Source: Streptomyces fungicidicus
GTDB lineage: Bacteria; Actinomycetota; Actinomycetes; Streptomycetales; Streptomycetaceae
Length of the DNA: 64,000 nt
Assembly: GCF_003665435.1 (NCBI RefSeq)
Contig: NZ_CP023407.1
Coordinates: 1,488,001 to 1,552,000, forward strand
Reading direction: 5' to 3'
The notes under the pieces are model-generated. The model saw nothing but the letters and a program-made list of their open reading frames with translations. It was not told where the DNA came from and ran no database searches. Positions 18,638 to 27,483 of the stretch are shown here, one piece after another (the stretch's first letter is position 1; the number at the start of each line of letters is the position of its first letter). The position numbers and the translations under genes are program-made.

Positions 18638-19840
18638 ATGACTGCGCGCGCCGCCGACCGGGCCCGTTACGACCGGGCCACCGACCGACTCGACGCCCCG
18701 TTCGCGATCGTCGATCTGGACGCCTTCGACGCCAACGCGGACGACTTGGTCCGCAGGGCCGGCGGCAAACCGGTGCGGGTCGCCAGCAAGTCCGTGCGCT
18801 GCCGTGCGCTGCTCGAGCGGGTCCTCGCGCGGGACGGTTTCGCGGGGATCATGTCGTTCACCCTCGCCGAGTCCCTGTGGCTGGCCCGGTCCGGTTTCGA
18901 CGACGTCCTGCTGGCCTATCCGTCGGCGGACCGCGCCGGGTACGCCGAGCTCGCCGCCGACCCGAAACTGGCCGCCGCCGTCACGGTCATGACCGACGAT
19001 CCGGCTCAGCTGGACCTGATCGACGCCTCCCGCGCGGGCGGCGGCGAGGTGGTGCGGGTCTGCCTGGAGCTGGACACCTCGCTGCGGCTGTTCGGCGGGC
19101 GGGTGCGGGTCGGGGCCCGGCGGTCCCCGCTGCACTCCCCCGCCCAGGCCGCCGAGTTCGCGCGGGCGGTGGCACGGCGGCCCGGGTTCCGGGTCGTGGG
19201 GGTCATGGCGTACGAGGGTCATGTGGCCGGTGTCGGCGACGCGGTGGCGGGGCGGCCGCTGCGGTCGCGTGCGGTGCGGCTGATGCAGGCCGCCGCGCGC
19301 CGTGAACTCGCCGGGCGGCGGGCCGCGGTGGTGGCTGCGGTGCGTGAGGTCGTACCGGATCTGGAGTTCGTCAACGGCGGGGGCACGGGCAGTGTGCAGC
19401 ACACCGCCGCGGAGGGGGCGGTCACCGAGATCGCGGCCGGTTCGGGGCTGTACGTGCCGCGGCTGTTCGACAACTACACGTCGTTCAGGGGCCGTCCCTC
19501 GGCCCTCTTCGCCCTGCCCGTCGTACGGCGGCCGGGGGTGGGCGTGGTGACGGTGCTGGGCGGGGGGTATCCGGCGTCGGGCGCGGCCGGCGCGGACCGG
19601 CTGCCGGTGCCGTATCTGCCGGAGGGGCTGCGGTACGACCCCCAGGAGGGGGCCGGCGAGGTGCAGACGCCGCTGCTGGGTCCGCCCGCCGACGATCTGC
19701 TGATCGGCGACAAGGTGTGGTTCCGGCACGCCAAGGCGGGCGAGCTGTGCGAGCGGTTCGACGCGCTGCACCTGGTGGAGGGCGACGCGGTGGCGGCGAC
19801 CGTGCCGACGTACCGCGGCGAAGGCCACACGTTCCTGTAG
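18638..19840 (+). CDS. PLP-dependent amino acid deaminase/aldolase (alanine racemase-like N-terminal domain)
   Basis: A 400-residue PLP enzyme related to D-threonine aldolase and D-serine dehydratase. The fold-type III barrel contains the PLP-lysine region RVASKSVRCRALLERVL (about 48-64), MAYEGHVAGVGD, and the phosphate-binding EFVNGGGTGSV segment; the C-terminal beta domain carries HAKAGELCERFD. It would act on a D-amino acid in the cytoplasm; substrate not determined. The ATG at 18638 has no ribosome binding site but lies 6 nt after a CAGGCT hexamer, so a leaderless start is possible. It stands alone: the neighbour upstream is divergent and the one downstream is convergent with a 5-bp gap. 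Confidence 0.87.
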   Translation: MTARAADRARYDRATDRLDAPFAIVDLDAFDANADDLVRRAGGKPVRVASKSVRCRALLERVLARDGFAGIMSFTLAESLWLARSGFDDVLLAYPSADRAGYAELAADPKLAAAVTVMTDDPAQLDLIDASRAGGGEVVRVCLELDTSLRLFGGRVRVGARRSPLHSPAQAAEFARAVARRPGFRVVGVMAYEGHVAGVGDAVAGRPLRSRAVRLMQAAARRELAGRRAAVVAAVREVVPDLEFVNGGGTGSVQHTAAEGAVTEIAAGSGLYVPRLFDNYTSFRGRPSALFALPVVRRPGVGVVTVLGGGYPASGAAGADRLPVPYLPEGLRYDPQEGAGEVQTPLLGPPADDLLIGDKVWFRHAKAGELCERFDALHLVEGDAVAATVPTYRGEGHTFL

Positions 19841-19845
19841 CCCGC

Positions 19846-20751
19846 TCAGTCGCCGGGGCCGATGCTGCTGCCGACGCCTCCGCCGGAGGCCGCGTCGGTG
19901 ACCGGGCGGATGCCCTTGGTGATGCGGTCCATGTCGGCCGGGGGCGGGCCGTCCTCGCCCGCGTCGAAGACGAAGCGGACGAGGATCGGGGACTCGGTGC
20001 CGACGCTGGACGGGAACACCAGCGACTGCACGTAGCCGCCGGGTCCCTTCGCGGTGGTGACGCGCCAGCGCACGAGGTACCCGGCGCGGCCCGCCACCGC
20101 GACCGGGCCGGACTTCACCACCTCGTGGGACTCCAGACCGCCGTAGGGGCGCTGGCCGAGGGAGTCCTCGTCGAATGCGGCGTCGGCGGCTTCGGGGATG
20201 TCCTCCTTCGCGAGCGCCTCGGGCGAGGTCTCGTCGTTCTCGGTCACCGTGCGGGAGATGACGAGGCCGTGGCGGCAGACGCTGCCCTCGCCGGGGCAGT
20301 CGTAGGTGCCGTCGGTGGTCATGACGACGTCGTCCTGGGCGACGTGCCGGGGCCGGACCCAGCCGTCGAGGAGCGGGAAGGTGATCCCGTTGAGCTGGTC
20401 CTCGACCACGTCCGGGTCCTCGGCGGGGGTCTCGGACGTGGCCGCCGGGGACGACGGGGCGACGGGCGCGGAGGCGGCGGTCGGGCCGGACCCCGCGCGC
20501 GGGGCGTCGTCGTCGCCGCCGAGGACGACGACGCCGGTGACGAGCGCCGCGGCCAGCAGGACCCCGGCGGTGGTGAGGGCGACCGCCTTGGCGCGGCCCG
20601 TGCCGCCGGAGCCGCCCGGAGGCCGGGACAGCGGCACGGTGGGCGTCTCCGGGGTGCGCCGGTGCTCGGTCCAGGCGGTGCCGTCCCACCAGCGCTCCAG
20701 GTGCGGGGCGTGCGGGTCGGGGTACCAGCCGGGCGGGGGCGTCATGCTCAT
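19846..20751 (-). CDS. DUF2510 membrane protein with extracytoplasmic domain
   Basis: A 301-residue protein. Residues 5-30 form a DUF2510 motif (PPGWYPDPHAPHLERWWDG), a short cytoplasmic module found at the N-terminus of many actinobacterial membrane proteins. A transmembrane helix (about 55-77, TAGVLLAAALVTGVVVLGG), an Ala/Ser/Pro linker and a roughly 190-residue outer domain follow (ITFPLLDGWVRPRH, GYLVRWRVTTAKGPGGYVQSL). Two cysteines (CPGEGSVC) may form a disulfide. The specific role is unknown. The ATG at 20751 is followed by a second in-frame ATG two codons later, and either could be used. Confidence 0.85.
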   Translation of the reverse strand: MSMTPPPGWYPDPHAPHLERWWDGTAWTEHRRTPETPTVPLSRPPGGSGGTGRAKAVALTTAGVLLAAALVTGVVVLGGDDDAPRAGSGPTAASAPVAPSSPAATSETPAEDPDVVEDQLNGITFPLLDGWVRPRHVAQDDVVMTTDGTYDCPGEGSVCRHGLVISRTVTENDETSPEALAKEDIPEAADAAFDEDSLGQRPYGGLESHEVVKSGPVAVAGRAGYLVRWRVTTAKGPGGYVQSLVFPSSVGTESPILVRFVFDAGEDGPPPADMDRITKGIRPVTDAASGGGVGSSIGPGD

Positions 20752-20772
20752 CCCGGCACTGTAGAGGCCTGC

Positions 20773-21555
20773 CTAGAGGGGCGTGACGTACGCACCCGAG
20801 ATCCCGCCGTCCACCAGGAAGTCGGTGGCGTTGACGAAGGAGGAGTCGTCGCTGGCCAGGAAGGCGACGGCGGCGGCGATCTCGTCGGCCTCGGCGAACC
20901 TGCCGAGCGGAATGTGGACCAGACGGCGGGCCGCCCGCTCGGGGTCCTTGGCGAACAGCTCCCGCAGCAGCGGGGTGTTGACGGGGCCGGGGCACAGGGC
21001 GTTGACGCGGATGCCCTCGCGGGCGAACTGTACGCCGAGCTCCCGGGACATGGCGAGGACGCCGCCCTTGGAGGCGGTGTACGAGATCTGGCTGGTGGCC
21101 GCCCCCATCCGGGCCACGAAGGACGCGGTGTTGATGATGGAGCCCTTGCCCTGGCGCCGCATGTAGGGGATGGCGGCCTTGCAGCACAGGTAGACGGAGG
21201 TGAGGTTGACCTCCTGGACGCGCTTCCATGCCTCCAGCCCGGTCTCCAGGATGGAGTCGTCGTCGGGCGGGGAGATGCCCGCGTTGTTGAAGGCAATGTC
21301 GACGCTGCCGTAGGTGTCGTACGCGGTCCGGAACAGCGCCTCGACCTGTTCGGGGTCGGTGACGTCGGCGCCGACGAAGATCCCGCCGGTCTCGTCGGCG
21401 GCCGCCTTGCCGCGCACCTCGTCGACGTCCGCGCAGACCACGTGGGCGCCCTCGGAGGCGAGCCGGCGGGCGGTCGCGAGGCCGATGCCGCTGCCGGCTC
21501 CGGTGACGACGGCGCTGCGGCCGGTCAGCCGGCGGCAGATGTTCTCTTCGCTCAT
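20773..21555 (-). CDS. SDR-family oxidoreductase (3-oxoacyl-ACP reductase-like)
   Basis: A 260-residue short-chain dehydrogenase. It has the cofactor motif TGAGSGIG (about 18-25), the NNAG motif (FNNAGISPP), catalytic Ser (INTASFVARMG), the YxxxK pair (SYTASKGG) and the PG motif (CPGPVNTPL). An acidic residue after beta-2 (VVCADVDE) suggests NAD(H). It is the third gene of a minus-strand operon with the aldehyde dehydrogenase (6 bp gap) and the GlnA4-like enzyme, so it probably handles an alcohol or hydroxy intermediate of the same amine-degradation route. The exact substrate is not deducible. Confidence 0.88.
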   Translation of the reverse strand: MSEENICRRLTGRSAVVTGAGSGIGLATARRLASEGAHVVCADVDEVRGKAAADETGGIFVGADVTDPEQVEALFRTAYDTYGSVDIAFNNAGISPPDDDSILETGLEAWKRVQEVNLTSVYLCCKAAIPYMRRQGKGSIINTASFVARMGAATSQISYTASKGGVLAMSRELGVQFAREGIRVNALCPGPVNTPLLRELFAKDPERAARRLVHIPLGRFAEADEIAAAVAFLASDDSSFVNATDFLVDGGISGAYVTPL

Positions 21556-21561
21556 GTGCGG

Positions 21562-22935
21562 TCAGGCCTCCGTGCTGATGAAGACGTTCTTGGTTTCGGT
21601 GAAGGCGGCCAGCGCGTCCGGGCCCAGCTCGCGGCCTACGCCGGACTGCTTGAACCCGCCGAAGGGGGTCCAGTAGCGCACGCTGGAGTGGGAGTTGACG
21701 GACAGGTTGCCCGCCCGGACGGCCCGGGTAAGGCGCAGGGCGCGGCCGACGTCCCGGGTCCAGACGGAGCCCGACAGGCCGTAGTCGGTGTCGTTGGCCA
21801 GGCGTACGGCGTCGGCCTCGTCGTCGAAGGGGAGGACCACGGCGACGGGGCCGAAGACCTCCTCGACGGCCACCCGTGCGCGGGGGCCGACGCCGGTGAG
21901 GACGGTGGGCGGGAACCAGTAGCCGGGGCCTTCGGGGGCCTTGCCGCGGATCCCTTCGAGGTCGTCGGTGACGTACGAGCGGACCCGGTCCAGCTGGGTG
22001 CGGGAGATCAGCGGGCCCATCTGGACGTTCTCGTCGGCCGGGTCGCCGACCCTGACGGACTCGACGGCGGGGGCGAGGAGGTCCAGGAACCTGTCGTACA
22101 CGGAGCGTTCGACGAGGACGCGGGTGCGGGCGCAGCAGTCCTGGCCGGCGTTGTCGAGGAAGGACATGGGGGCGGCCGCCGCGGCGGCCTCCAGATCGGC
22201 GTCGGCGAAGACGATGTTGGGGCTCTTGCCCCCGAGTTCGAGGGTGACGCGCTTGAGGCGGTCCGCGCCCCTGGCCCACACCCGCTTGCCCACGGCCGTC
22301 GACCCGGTGAACACGATCTTGGCGACGCCGGGGTGTTCGACGAGGGCGTTCCCGGCGACCGGGCCGTGTCCGGGGAGCACCTGGAACAGGCCCTCGGGCA
22401 GGCCCGCCTCCAGGGCGAGTCCGGCGAGCCGCAGGGCGGTGAGGGGGGTGGTCTCGGCGGGCTTGAGGAGCACCGCGTTGCCGGCGGCGAGGGCGGGGGC
22501 GGCGCCCCAGGCCGCGATCGGCATGGGGAAGTTCCAGGGGGCGATGACGCCGACGACACCGAGCGGTTCGAGGAAGGTGACGTTCACTCCGCCGGGGACC
22601 GGGATCTGCCGTCCGGTGAGGCGTTCCACCCCGCCGGCCGCGTAGTCGAGCAGGTCCCGGACGTTGCCGGCCTCCCAGCGGGCGTTGCCGAGGGTGTGGC
22701 CGGCCTCGCGGACCTCGAGAAGGGCCAGCTCCTCGGTGTGCTCGTCGACGGCCGCCGCGAACCGGCGCAGCAGCCGGGCCCGGTCGCCGGGGGCGAGGGC
22801 GGCCCAGGCGGTCTGCGCGCGTGCGGCGCGTACGACGGCGGCGTCGACGTCGGCGGGGGTGGCGGCCGGGACGGTGGCGATCACCTCCTCGGTCGCGGGG
22901 TTGCGTACCTGGAGCTCAGGGGGGTGGTCGGACAC
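21562..22935 (-). CDS. Aldehyde dehydrogenase (gamma-glutamyl aldehyde or related)
   Basis: A 457-residue NAD(P)-dependent aldehyde dehydrogenase. Key parts are the [12 protein letters not shown] segment, the GSTAVGKRV cofactor loop, the general-base Glu in LELGGKSPN, and the nucleophile Cys in [10 protein letters not shown] (two adjacent cysteines at the position where family members have one conserved Cys). It ends with [13 protein letters not shown]. The GTG at 22935 begins 9 bp after the GlnA4-like stop; another in-frame GTG overlaps that stop. By context it oxidises the aldehyde produced after gamma-glutamylation of an amine. That assignment rests on the neighbours, not on this sequence. 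Confidence 0.9.
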   Translation of the reverse strand: MSDHPPELQVRNPATEEVIATVPAATPADVDAAVVRAARAQTAWAALAPGDRARLLRRFAAAVDEHTEELALLEVREAGHTLGNARWEAGNVRDLLDYAAGGVERLTGRQIPVPGGVNVTFLEPLGVVGVIAPWNFPMPIAAWGAAPALAAGNAVLLKPAETTPLTALRLAGLALEAGLPEGLFQVLPGHGPVAGNALVEHPGVAKIVFTGSTAVGKRVWARGADRLKRVTLELGGKSPNIVFADADLEAAAAAAPMSFLDNAGQDCCARTRVLVERSVYDRFLDLLAPAVESVRVGDPADENVQMGPLISRTQLDRVRSYVTDDLEGIRGKAPEGPGYWFPPTVLTGVGPRARVAVEEVFGPVAVVLPFDDEADAVRLANDTDYGLSGSVWTRDVGRALRLTRAVRAGNLSVNSHSSVRYWTPFGGFKQSGVGRELGPDALAAFTETKNVFISTEA

Positions 22936-22943
22936 GGAGGGCC

Positions 22944-24314
22944 TCACATGCGTTCGAAGGAGCGGCGCAGCTCCCAGTCGGTGACCGCGGCGTCGAAGGC
23001 GTCGGTCTCGACGCGCGCCATGTTGCGGTAGTGCGCGACGACCTCGTCGCCGAAGGCCGCCTTGGCGATCTCGCTGGTCTCCCACAGCTCGGCCGCCTCG
23101 CGCAGGCTGGTGGGGACGTGCGCGAAGTCGGCGGTGTAGGCGTTGCCGGCGCAGGGTTCCGGCAGCTCGAGCCGCTGCTCGATGCCGTACAGCCCGGCCG
23201 CGACCATGCCCGCCACGGCGAGGTGCGGGTTGACGTCGCCGCCGGGCAGCCGGTTCTCGAAGCGCAGGGAGCGGCCGTGGCCGACCACGCGCAGGGCGCA
23301 GGTGCGGTTGTCCCGTCCCCAGGCGACGGCGGTCGGCGCGAAGGAGCCCGGCTGGAACCGCTTGTAGGAGTTGATGTGCGGGGCGTAGAGCAGGGAGAAC
23401 TCGCGGAGTGCGGCGAGCTGCCCGGCGAGGAAGTGACGCATGACCTCGGACATGGCGTCCGGGTCCTCGGCGGACTCCGGCATGGCGCTGTCGCCGGCGG
23501 CGTCGGCGAGCGAGAGGTGGATGTGGCAGGAGTTGCCCTCGCGCTCGTTGTACTTGGCCATGAAGGTGATCGAGACGCCCTCCTGGGCGGCGATCTCCTT
23601 GGCGCCGGTCTTGTAGATCGCGTGCTGGTCGCAGGTGACCAGGGCCTCGTCGTAGCGGAAGGCGATCTCGTGCTGGCCGGGGTTGCACTCGCCCTTGGCG
23701 GACTCCACGGTGAGTCCGGCGCCGGCCATCTCGTTGCGGATGCGGCGCAGCAGGGGCTCGATCCGGCCCGTCCCGAGCACCGAGTAGTCGACGTTGTACT
23801 GGTTGGCGGGGGTGAGCCCGCGGTAGCCGGCGTCCCAGGCCTGTTCGTAGGTGTCCCGGAAGACGATGAACTCCAGCTCGGTGCCGACCCGGGCGGTGTG
23901 GCCGAGCGCGGCGAGGCGGTCCAGCTGGCGGCGCAGGATCTGCCGGGGGGCCGCGACGACCGGGGAGCCGTCGGCCCAGGCGAGGTCGGCGACGACCATG
24001 GCGGTGCCCTCGTTCCAGGGCACCCGGCGCAGGGTGTCGAGGTCGGGATACATGGCGAAGTCGCCGTAGCCCGTCTCCCAGGAGGACATCTCGTACCCGT
24101 CGACCGTGTTCATGTCGGCGTCGACGGCGAGCAGGTAGTTGCAGCCCTCGGTGCCGTGCCGGAGCACCTCGTCGAGGAAGAAGCGCGCGGCGAACCGCTT
24201 GCCCTGGAGCCGCCCCTGCATGTCGGGGAAGGCCAGGACGACAGTGTCGATCTCGCCGCCGGCGACGAGGGCGTGCAGCTCCTCGACGGCGAGCGGGGGC
24301 GTGCGGTCTGCCAC
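22944..24314 (-). CDS. glnA4: Glutamine synthetase-like gamma-glutamylamide synthetase (GlnA4 type)
   Basis: A 456-residue member of the glutamine synthetase fold. The GS active-site elements are present: [28 protein letters not shown], the ATP/glutamate-site His in NSCHIHLSL, the flap region [11 protein letters not shown], and the metal Glu in [16 protein letters not shown]. The adenylylation Tyr motif of GlnA1 is absent. In S. coelicolor the GlnA4 protein is reported to be a gamma-glutamylethanolamide synthetase that starts ethanolamine use; I assign this by sequence type and gene neighbourhood from memory. The GTG at 24314 has AGGAGG 7 nt upstream, better than the ATG at 24356. It is first in its operon and divergent from its probable regulator. 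Confidence 0.85.
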   Translation of the reverse strand: MADRTPPLAVEELHALVAGGEIDTVVLAFPDMQGRLQGKRFAARFFLDEVLRHGTEGCNYLLAVDADMNTVDGYEMSSWETGYGDFAMYPDLDTLRRVPWNEGTAMVVADLAWADGSPVVAAPRQILRRQLDRLAALGHTARVGTELEFIVFRDTYEQAWDAGYRGLTPANQYNVDYSVLGTGRIEPLLRRIRNEMAGAGLTVESAKGECNPGQHEIAFRYDEALVTCDQHAIYKTGAKEIAAQEGVSITFMAKYNEREGNSCHIHLSLADAAGDSAMPESAEDPDAMSEVMRHFLAGQLAALREFSLLYAPHINSYKRFQPGSFAPTAVAWGRDNRTCALRVVGHGRSLRFENRLPGGDVNPHLAVAGMVAAGLYGIEQRLELPEPCAGNAYTADFAHVPTSLREAAELWETSEIAKAAFGDEVVAHYRNMARVETDAFDAAVTDWELRRSFERM

Positions 24315-24344
24315 GGGAGGACCTCCTGGGGCTTCTTCGGTCGA

Positions 24345-24380
24345 GCCGGGAGCCATAAGGTATTGCCGGGAACCATTGGT
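24345..24380. promoter_or_regulatory. Direct-repeat operator candidate between glnA4-like gene and FadR regulator
   Basis: Two 16-bp imperfect direct repeats, GCCGGGAGCCATAAGG (24345-24360) and GCCGGGAACCATTGGT (24365-24380), match at 12 positions and are spaced exactly 20 bp start to start, about two helical turns. They fill the 86-bp divergent promoter region and overlap where -10 boxes are expected (TACCTT on the glnA4 side). Confidence 0.5.
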
Positions 24381-24400
24381 TGGGAAGGGGGCACGGCGAG

Positions 24401-25135
24401 ATGCCGGAGGAAGCGGTCGGCGCGGTCGGGGACCGTCTGGCGCCGGTGCTGCGGCAGGTCCGCGCGGGCAACGGCTTCGAGGAGGCCCTTGAGCAGATCC
24501 TCCAGGTGGTGCGGCTGGGCCTGGTGGCGGGCGGGGAGCGGCTGCCGGCCGAGCGGGAGCTGGCGGAGCGGCTGGGGATCAGCCGGGTGACGCTGCGCGA
24601 GGTGCTGAAGGTGCTCCAGGACCAGGGCCTGGTGGAGTCGCGGCGCGGCCGGTACGGCGGAACGTTCGTGCTGCCCCGTCCGACGGACACCGGCGAGGAG
24701 GAGCTGCGGCGGCGGATCGCCGAGGTCGACATCGAGGACGTGCTGCGTTTCCGTGAGGTGCTGGAGGTGGGCGCGGCGGGGCTGTGCGCGGCGCACGGGC
24801 TGACGGACGAGCGGGCGGCGCGGCTGCGCGAGGCGCTGGCGGGCACACAGGAGGCCCCGCTGGCGGAGTACCGGCGCCTGGACACCCTGTTCCACCTCAC
24901 CCTGGCGGAGCTGAGCGGCTCACCGACGCTGACCGCGCAGTACGCGGCGGTCCGGGCGACGGTGAACGACCTGCTGGACTGCATCCCGCTGCTGGTGCGC
25001 AACCTGGAGCACTCCCAGCGGCAGCACGCGGCGATGGTCGAGGCGGTGCTGGAGGGGGACGCCGACGGGGCGCGGGAGATGACCCGGGAGCACTGCGCCG
25101 GAACGGCGGCGCTGCTGCGCGGGTTCCTGGCGTGA
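24401..25135 (+). CDS. GntR/FadR-family transcriptional regulator (EpuRI-like)
   Basis: A 244-residue regulator. The N-terminal winged helix-turn-helix has [31 protein letters not shown] (about residues 48-78), and the C-terminal all-helical FCD domain has [21 protein letters not shown], a metal/ligand pocket His in [13 protein letters not shown], and further helices with [14 protein letters not shown]. The neighbouring glnA4-like operon, permease and hydrolase make it the likely cluster regulator. The S. coelicolor counterpart is, from memory, EpuRI, a repressor of ethanolamine/polyamine use. The ATG at 24401 has only a distant AAGGGGG, so initiation may be weak. An upstream ATG-like start (24380) would add seven residues. 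Confidence 0.87.
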   Translation: MPEEAVGAVGDRLAPVLRQVRAGNGFEEALEQILQVVRLGLVAGGERLPAERELAERLGISRVTLREVLKVLQDQGLVESRRGRYGGTFVLPRPTDTGEEELRRRIAEVDIEDVLRFREVLEVGAAGLCAAHGLTDERAARLREALAGTQEAPLAEYRRLDTLFHLTLAELSGSPTLTAQYAAVRATVNDLLDCIPLLVRNLEHSQRQHAAMVEAVLEGDADGAREMTREHCAGTAALLRGFLA

Positions 25136-25281
25136 GGGCGTGACGCCGCCCGGAGGGTTTACCGCGGCTTCACGCACGGGGCTTGCGCTCACGGCGTCCG
25201 CACCACGAAGGTATGGCCCCACAAAGGTCTGGATCAGTTCCATTGCCACCGTCTCACCGCCGTCCCCTGGGGAGTCGCCCC

Positions 25282-26727
25282 GTGAGCCTTCCGTCCGCGT
25301 CCCAAGATTCCGCCGGTGAGGCGGACGACTACCTCGCACGCAGGAGGCTGCGCCGCGGCAGCGCCGGCTGGCTGCTGCTGACCGGCCTCGGTGTCGCCTA
25401 CGTTGTGTCCGGCGACTACTCGGGCTGGAACTTCGGCCTGGCCGAGGGCGGCTTCGGCGGTCTGGCGATCGCCATGGTGCTGATGGGCGCCATGTACACC
25501 TGCATGGTGTTCGCCCTGGCCGAGCTGTCCTCGATCCTGCCCACGGCGGGCGGCGGCTACGGCTTCGCCCGACGGGCGCTGGGGCCGTGGGGCGGGTTCC
25601 TCACCGGGACCGCGATCCTGATCGAGTACGTGCTCGCGCCCGCCGCGATCTCCATTTTCATCGGCGACTACGTCGAGTCGCTGGGCCTGTTCGGCCTGGA
25701 GTCCGGCTGGCCGGTGTACCTGGCCTGCTTCGTCGTCTTCATCGGCATCCACCTGTGGGGGGTGGGCGAGGCGCTGCGGTTCAGCTTCGTCGTCACCGGC
25801 ATCGCGGTCGCGGCGCTGGTGGTGTTCGCGCTGGGAGCGCTGCCCGAGTTCGACGCGTCGTCGCTGGACGACATCCCGGTGGACTCCTCGGCGTTCGGCG
25901 CGAACTCGTGGCTGCCGATGGGGCTGCTGGGCATCTGGGCGGCGTTCCCGTTCGGCATGTGGTTCTTCCTGGGGGTGGAGGGCGTACCGCTGGCCGCCGA
26001 GGAGACCAGGGAACCGGCCCGCACGCTGCCGAGGGCGATCCGCTGGTCCATGGGCATCCTGGTGGTGCTGGCCGTGGTGACCTTCTTCGCGGCGGCCGGG
26101 GCGCGCGGTTCGGCCGCGGTCCAGGACGCGGGCAACCCGCTGGTGGAGGCGCTCCAGCCGGACGGCGAGGCGACGGGGCTCAGCCGGATCGTGAACTACG
26201 CGGGTCTTGCGGGGCTGGTCGCGTCGTTCTTCTCGCTGATCTACGCCGGTTCGCGCCAGCTGTTCGCGCTGTCCCGCGCGGGCTATCTGCCGAAGTTCCT
26301 CTCCCTCACCAGCCGCCGCAGGGCTCCCTACCTCGGGCTGCTGGTGCCGGGCGCGATCGGCTTCGCGCTGGCCGCCGGCACGGGCAACGGCGCGCGCATG
26401 CTGAACATCGCCGTCTTCGGCGCGACGATCTCGTACGCGCTGATGTCCCTCTCGCACATCGTGCTGCGCCGCCGGGAGCCGGAGCTGCCGCGGCCCTACC
26501 GCACGCCGGGTGGCGTGCTCACCTCGTCGGTGGCCCTGGTGCTGGCCTGCGCGGCGCTGGTGGCGACGTTCCTGGTGGACGTGACGGCGGCGCTGATCGC
26601 GCTGGCCGTGTACATCGTGGCGGTGGCGTACTTCGGGCTGTACAGCCGCAGGCGTCTGGTGGCGAGGGCGCCGGAGGAGGAGTTCGCGGCGCTGGCGGCG
26701 GCCGAGGCTGAGTTGTCACGGGACTGA
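25282..26727 (+). CDS. APC-family permease (ethanolamine permease-like)
   Basis: A 481-residue transporter with about 12 hydrophobic helices. The first helix begins GLGVAYVVSGDYSGWNFGLAEGGFGG, which resembles ethanolamine permease (EutP/EAT) proteins of the amino acid-polyamine-organocation superfamily, and ALAELSSILPTAGGGYGFARRALGPWGGFLTG is the typical helix 2-3 region. It should import an amine or amino acid with a cation. The GTG at 25282 has GGGGAG 7 nt upstream. The 146-bp gap before it contains no strong operator. It lies between the regulator and a gamma-glutamyl hydrolase, so import and catabolism of one amine are encoded together. Confidence 0.87.
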   Translation: MSLPSASQDSAGEADDYLARRRLRRGSAGWLLLTGLGVAYVVSGDYSGWNFGLAEGGFGGLAIAMVLMGAMYTCMVFALAELSSILPTAGGGYGFARRALGPWGGFLTGTAILIEYVLAPAAISIFIGDYVESLGLFGLESGWPVYLACFVVFIGIHLWGVGEALRFSFVVTGIAVAALVVFALGALPEFDASSLDDIPVDSSAFGANSWLPMGLLGIWAAFPFGMWFFLGVEGVPLAAEETREPARTLPRAIRWSMGILVVLAVVTFFAAAGARGSAAVQDAGNPLVEALQPDGEATGLSRIVNYAGLAGLVASFFSLIYAGSRQLFALSRAGYLPKFLSLTSRRRAPYLGLLVPGAIGFALAAGTGNGARMLNIAVFGATISYALMSLSHIVLRRREPELPRPYRTPGGVLTSSVALVLACAALVATFLVDVTAALIALAVYIVAVAYFGLYSRRRLVARAPEEEFAALAAAEAELSRD

Positions 26728-26748
26728 GGCACGGGAAAGGTGAAGGGC

Positions 26749-27432
26749 ATGACGGCCGGACCACTCATCGGCATCAGCACGTACGCGGAACCCGGTGTGC
26801 GCTGGGGCGTGTGGCAGCTGGACGCCGTGCTGCTGCCGGCCGGCTATCCGCGGCTGGTGCGGCGGGCGGGCGGACTGGCCGCGCTGCTCCCGCCGGACGC
26901 GCCGGAGGTGGCCGCGGCGGCCGTGGCCCGGCTCGACGGACTGGTGATCGCGGGCGGCCCGGACGTGGAGCCCGTCCACTACGGCGCCGAGCCCGGCCCG
27001 CGCACCGGGCCGCCCGCACGGGCACGGGACGCCTGGGAACTCGCCCTCATCCGGGCGGCCCTGGACCGGGGTGTCCCCCTCCTGGGGATCTGCCGGGGCA
27101 TGCAGCTGCTGAACGTCGCCCTGGGCGGCACGCTGGTCCAGCACATCGACGGCCACGCGGAGACCCCGGGCGTCTTCGGCCGGCACCCGGTCAAGCCGGT
27201 CCCCGGCACGCTGTACGACGCCGCCGTCCCGGAGCAGATCTCCGTGCCGACCTACCACCACCAGGCGGTGGACCGCCTCGGCGCCGGCCTCATCCCGTCG
27301 GCGTACGCGGAGGACGGCACGGTGGAGGCGATCGAACTCCCCGGGCCGCCCGGCTGGACCCTGGGCGTCCAATGGCACCCGGAAATGGACGACGACCCCC
27401 GCCTCCTCCAATCCCTGATTGCAGCCACCTGA
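26749..27432 (+). CDS. Class I glutamine amidotransferase-like gamma-glutamyl hydrolase (peptidase C26, PuuD-like)
   Basis: A 227-residue enzyme of the C26 family. The nucleophile Cys is in GICRGMQLLNVALGG, and the catalytic His/Glu pair is in QWHPE near the C-terminus; the loop FHHQAV of PuuD appears as TYHHQAVDRLG. PuuD-type enzymes release an amino acid from gamma-glutamyl conjugates, so this would remove the glutamyl group added by the GlnA4-like enzyme. The ATG at 26749 has a GGTGAAGG ribosome binding site and starts 21 bp after the permease stop, so the two form an operon. Loss of the glutamate would regenerate it for another cycle; this pathway reading is inference. Confidence 0.87.
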   Translation: MTAGPLIGISTYAEPGVRWGVWQLDAVLLPAGYPRLVRRAGGLAALLPPDAPEVAAAAVARLDGLVIAGGPDVEPVHYGAEPGPRTGPPARARDAWELALIRAALDRGVPLLGICRGMQLLNVALGGTLVQHIDGHAETPGVFGRHPVKPVPGTLYDAAVPEQISVPTYHHQAVDRLGAGLIPSAYAEDGTVEAIELPGPPGWTLGVQWHPEMDDDPRLLQSLIAAT

Positions 27433-27451
27433 CCCCCACCCACCGCTCCCT

Positions 27452-27478
27452 CCGCCCTCCGCGGGCCGTCGTGCCGCA
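27452..27478. repeat. Partial copy of the GC-rich intergenic element
   Basis: CCGCCCTCCGCGGGCCGTCGTGCCGC differs by about one base from a segment found in both full copies of the GC-rich element (near 37431-37455 and 57201-57225 on the opposite strand). It lies in the 51-bp gap between two convergent genes. Confidence 0.55.
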
Positions 27479-27483
27479 CCGGC

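Noticed and set aside
24315..24400. GlnR box controlling the glnA4-like gene
   Set aside because: No GTNAC-N6-GNAAC pattern is present in the divergent region.
25224..25238. DasR-like site AGGTCTGGATCA before the permease gene
   Set aside because: Only about 9 of 12 bases match the TGGTCTAGACCA core and the palindrome is broken.
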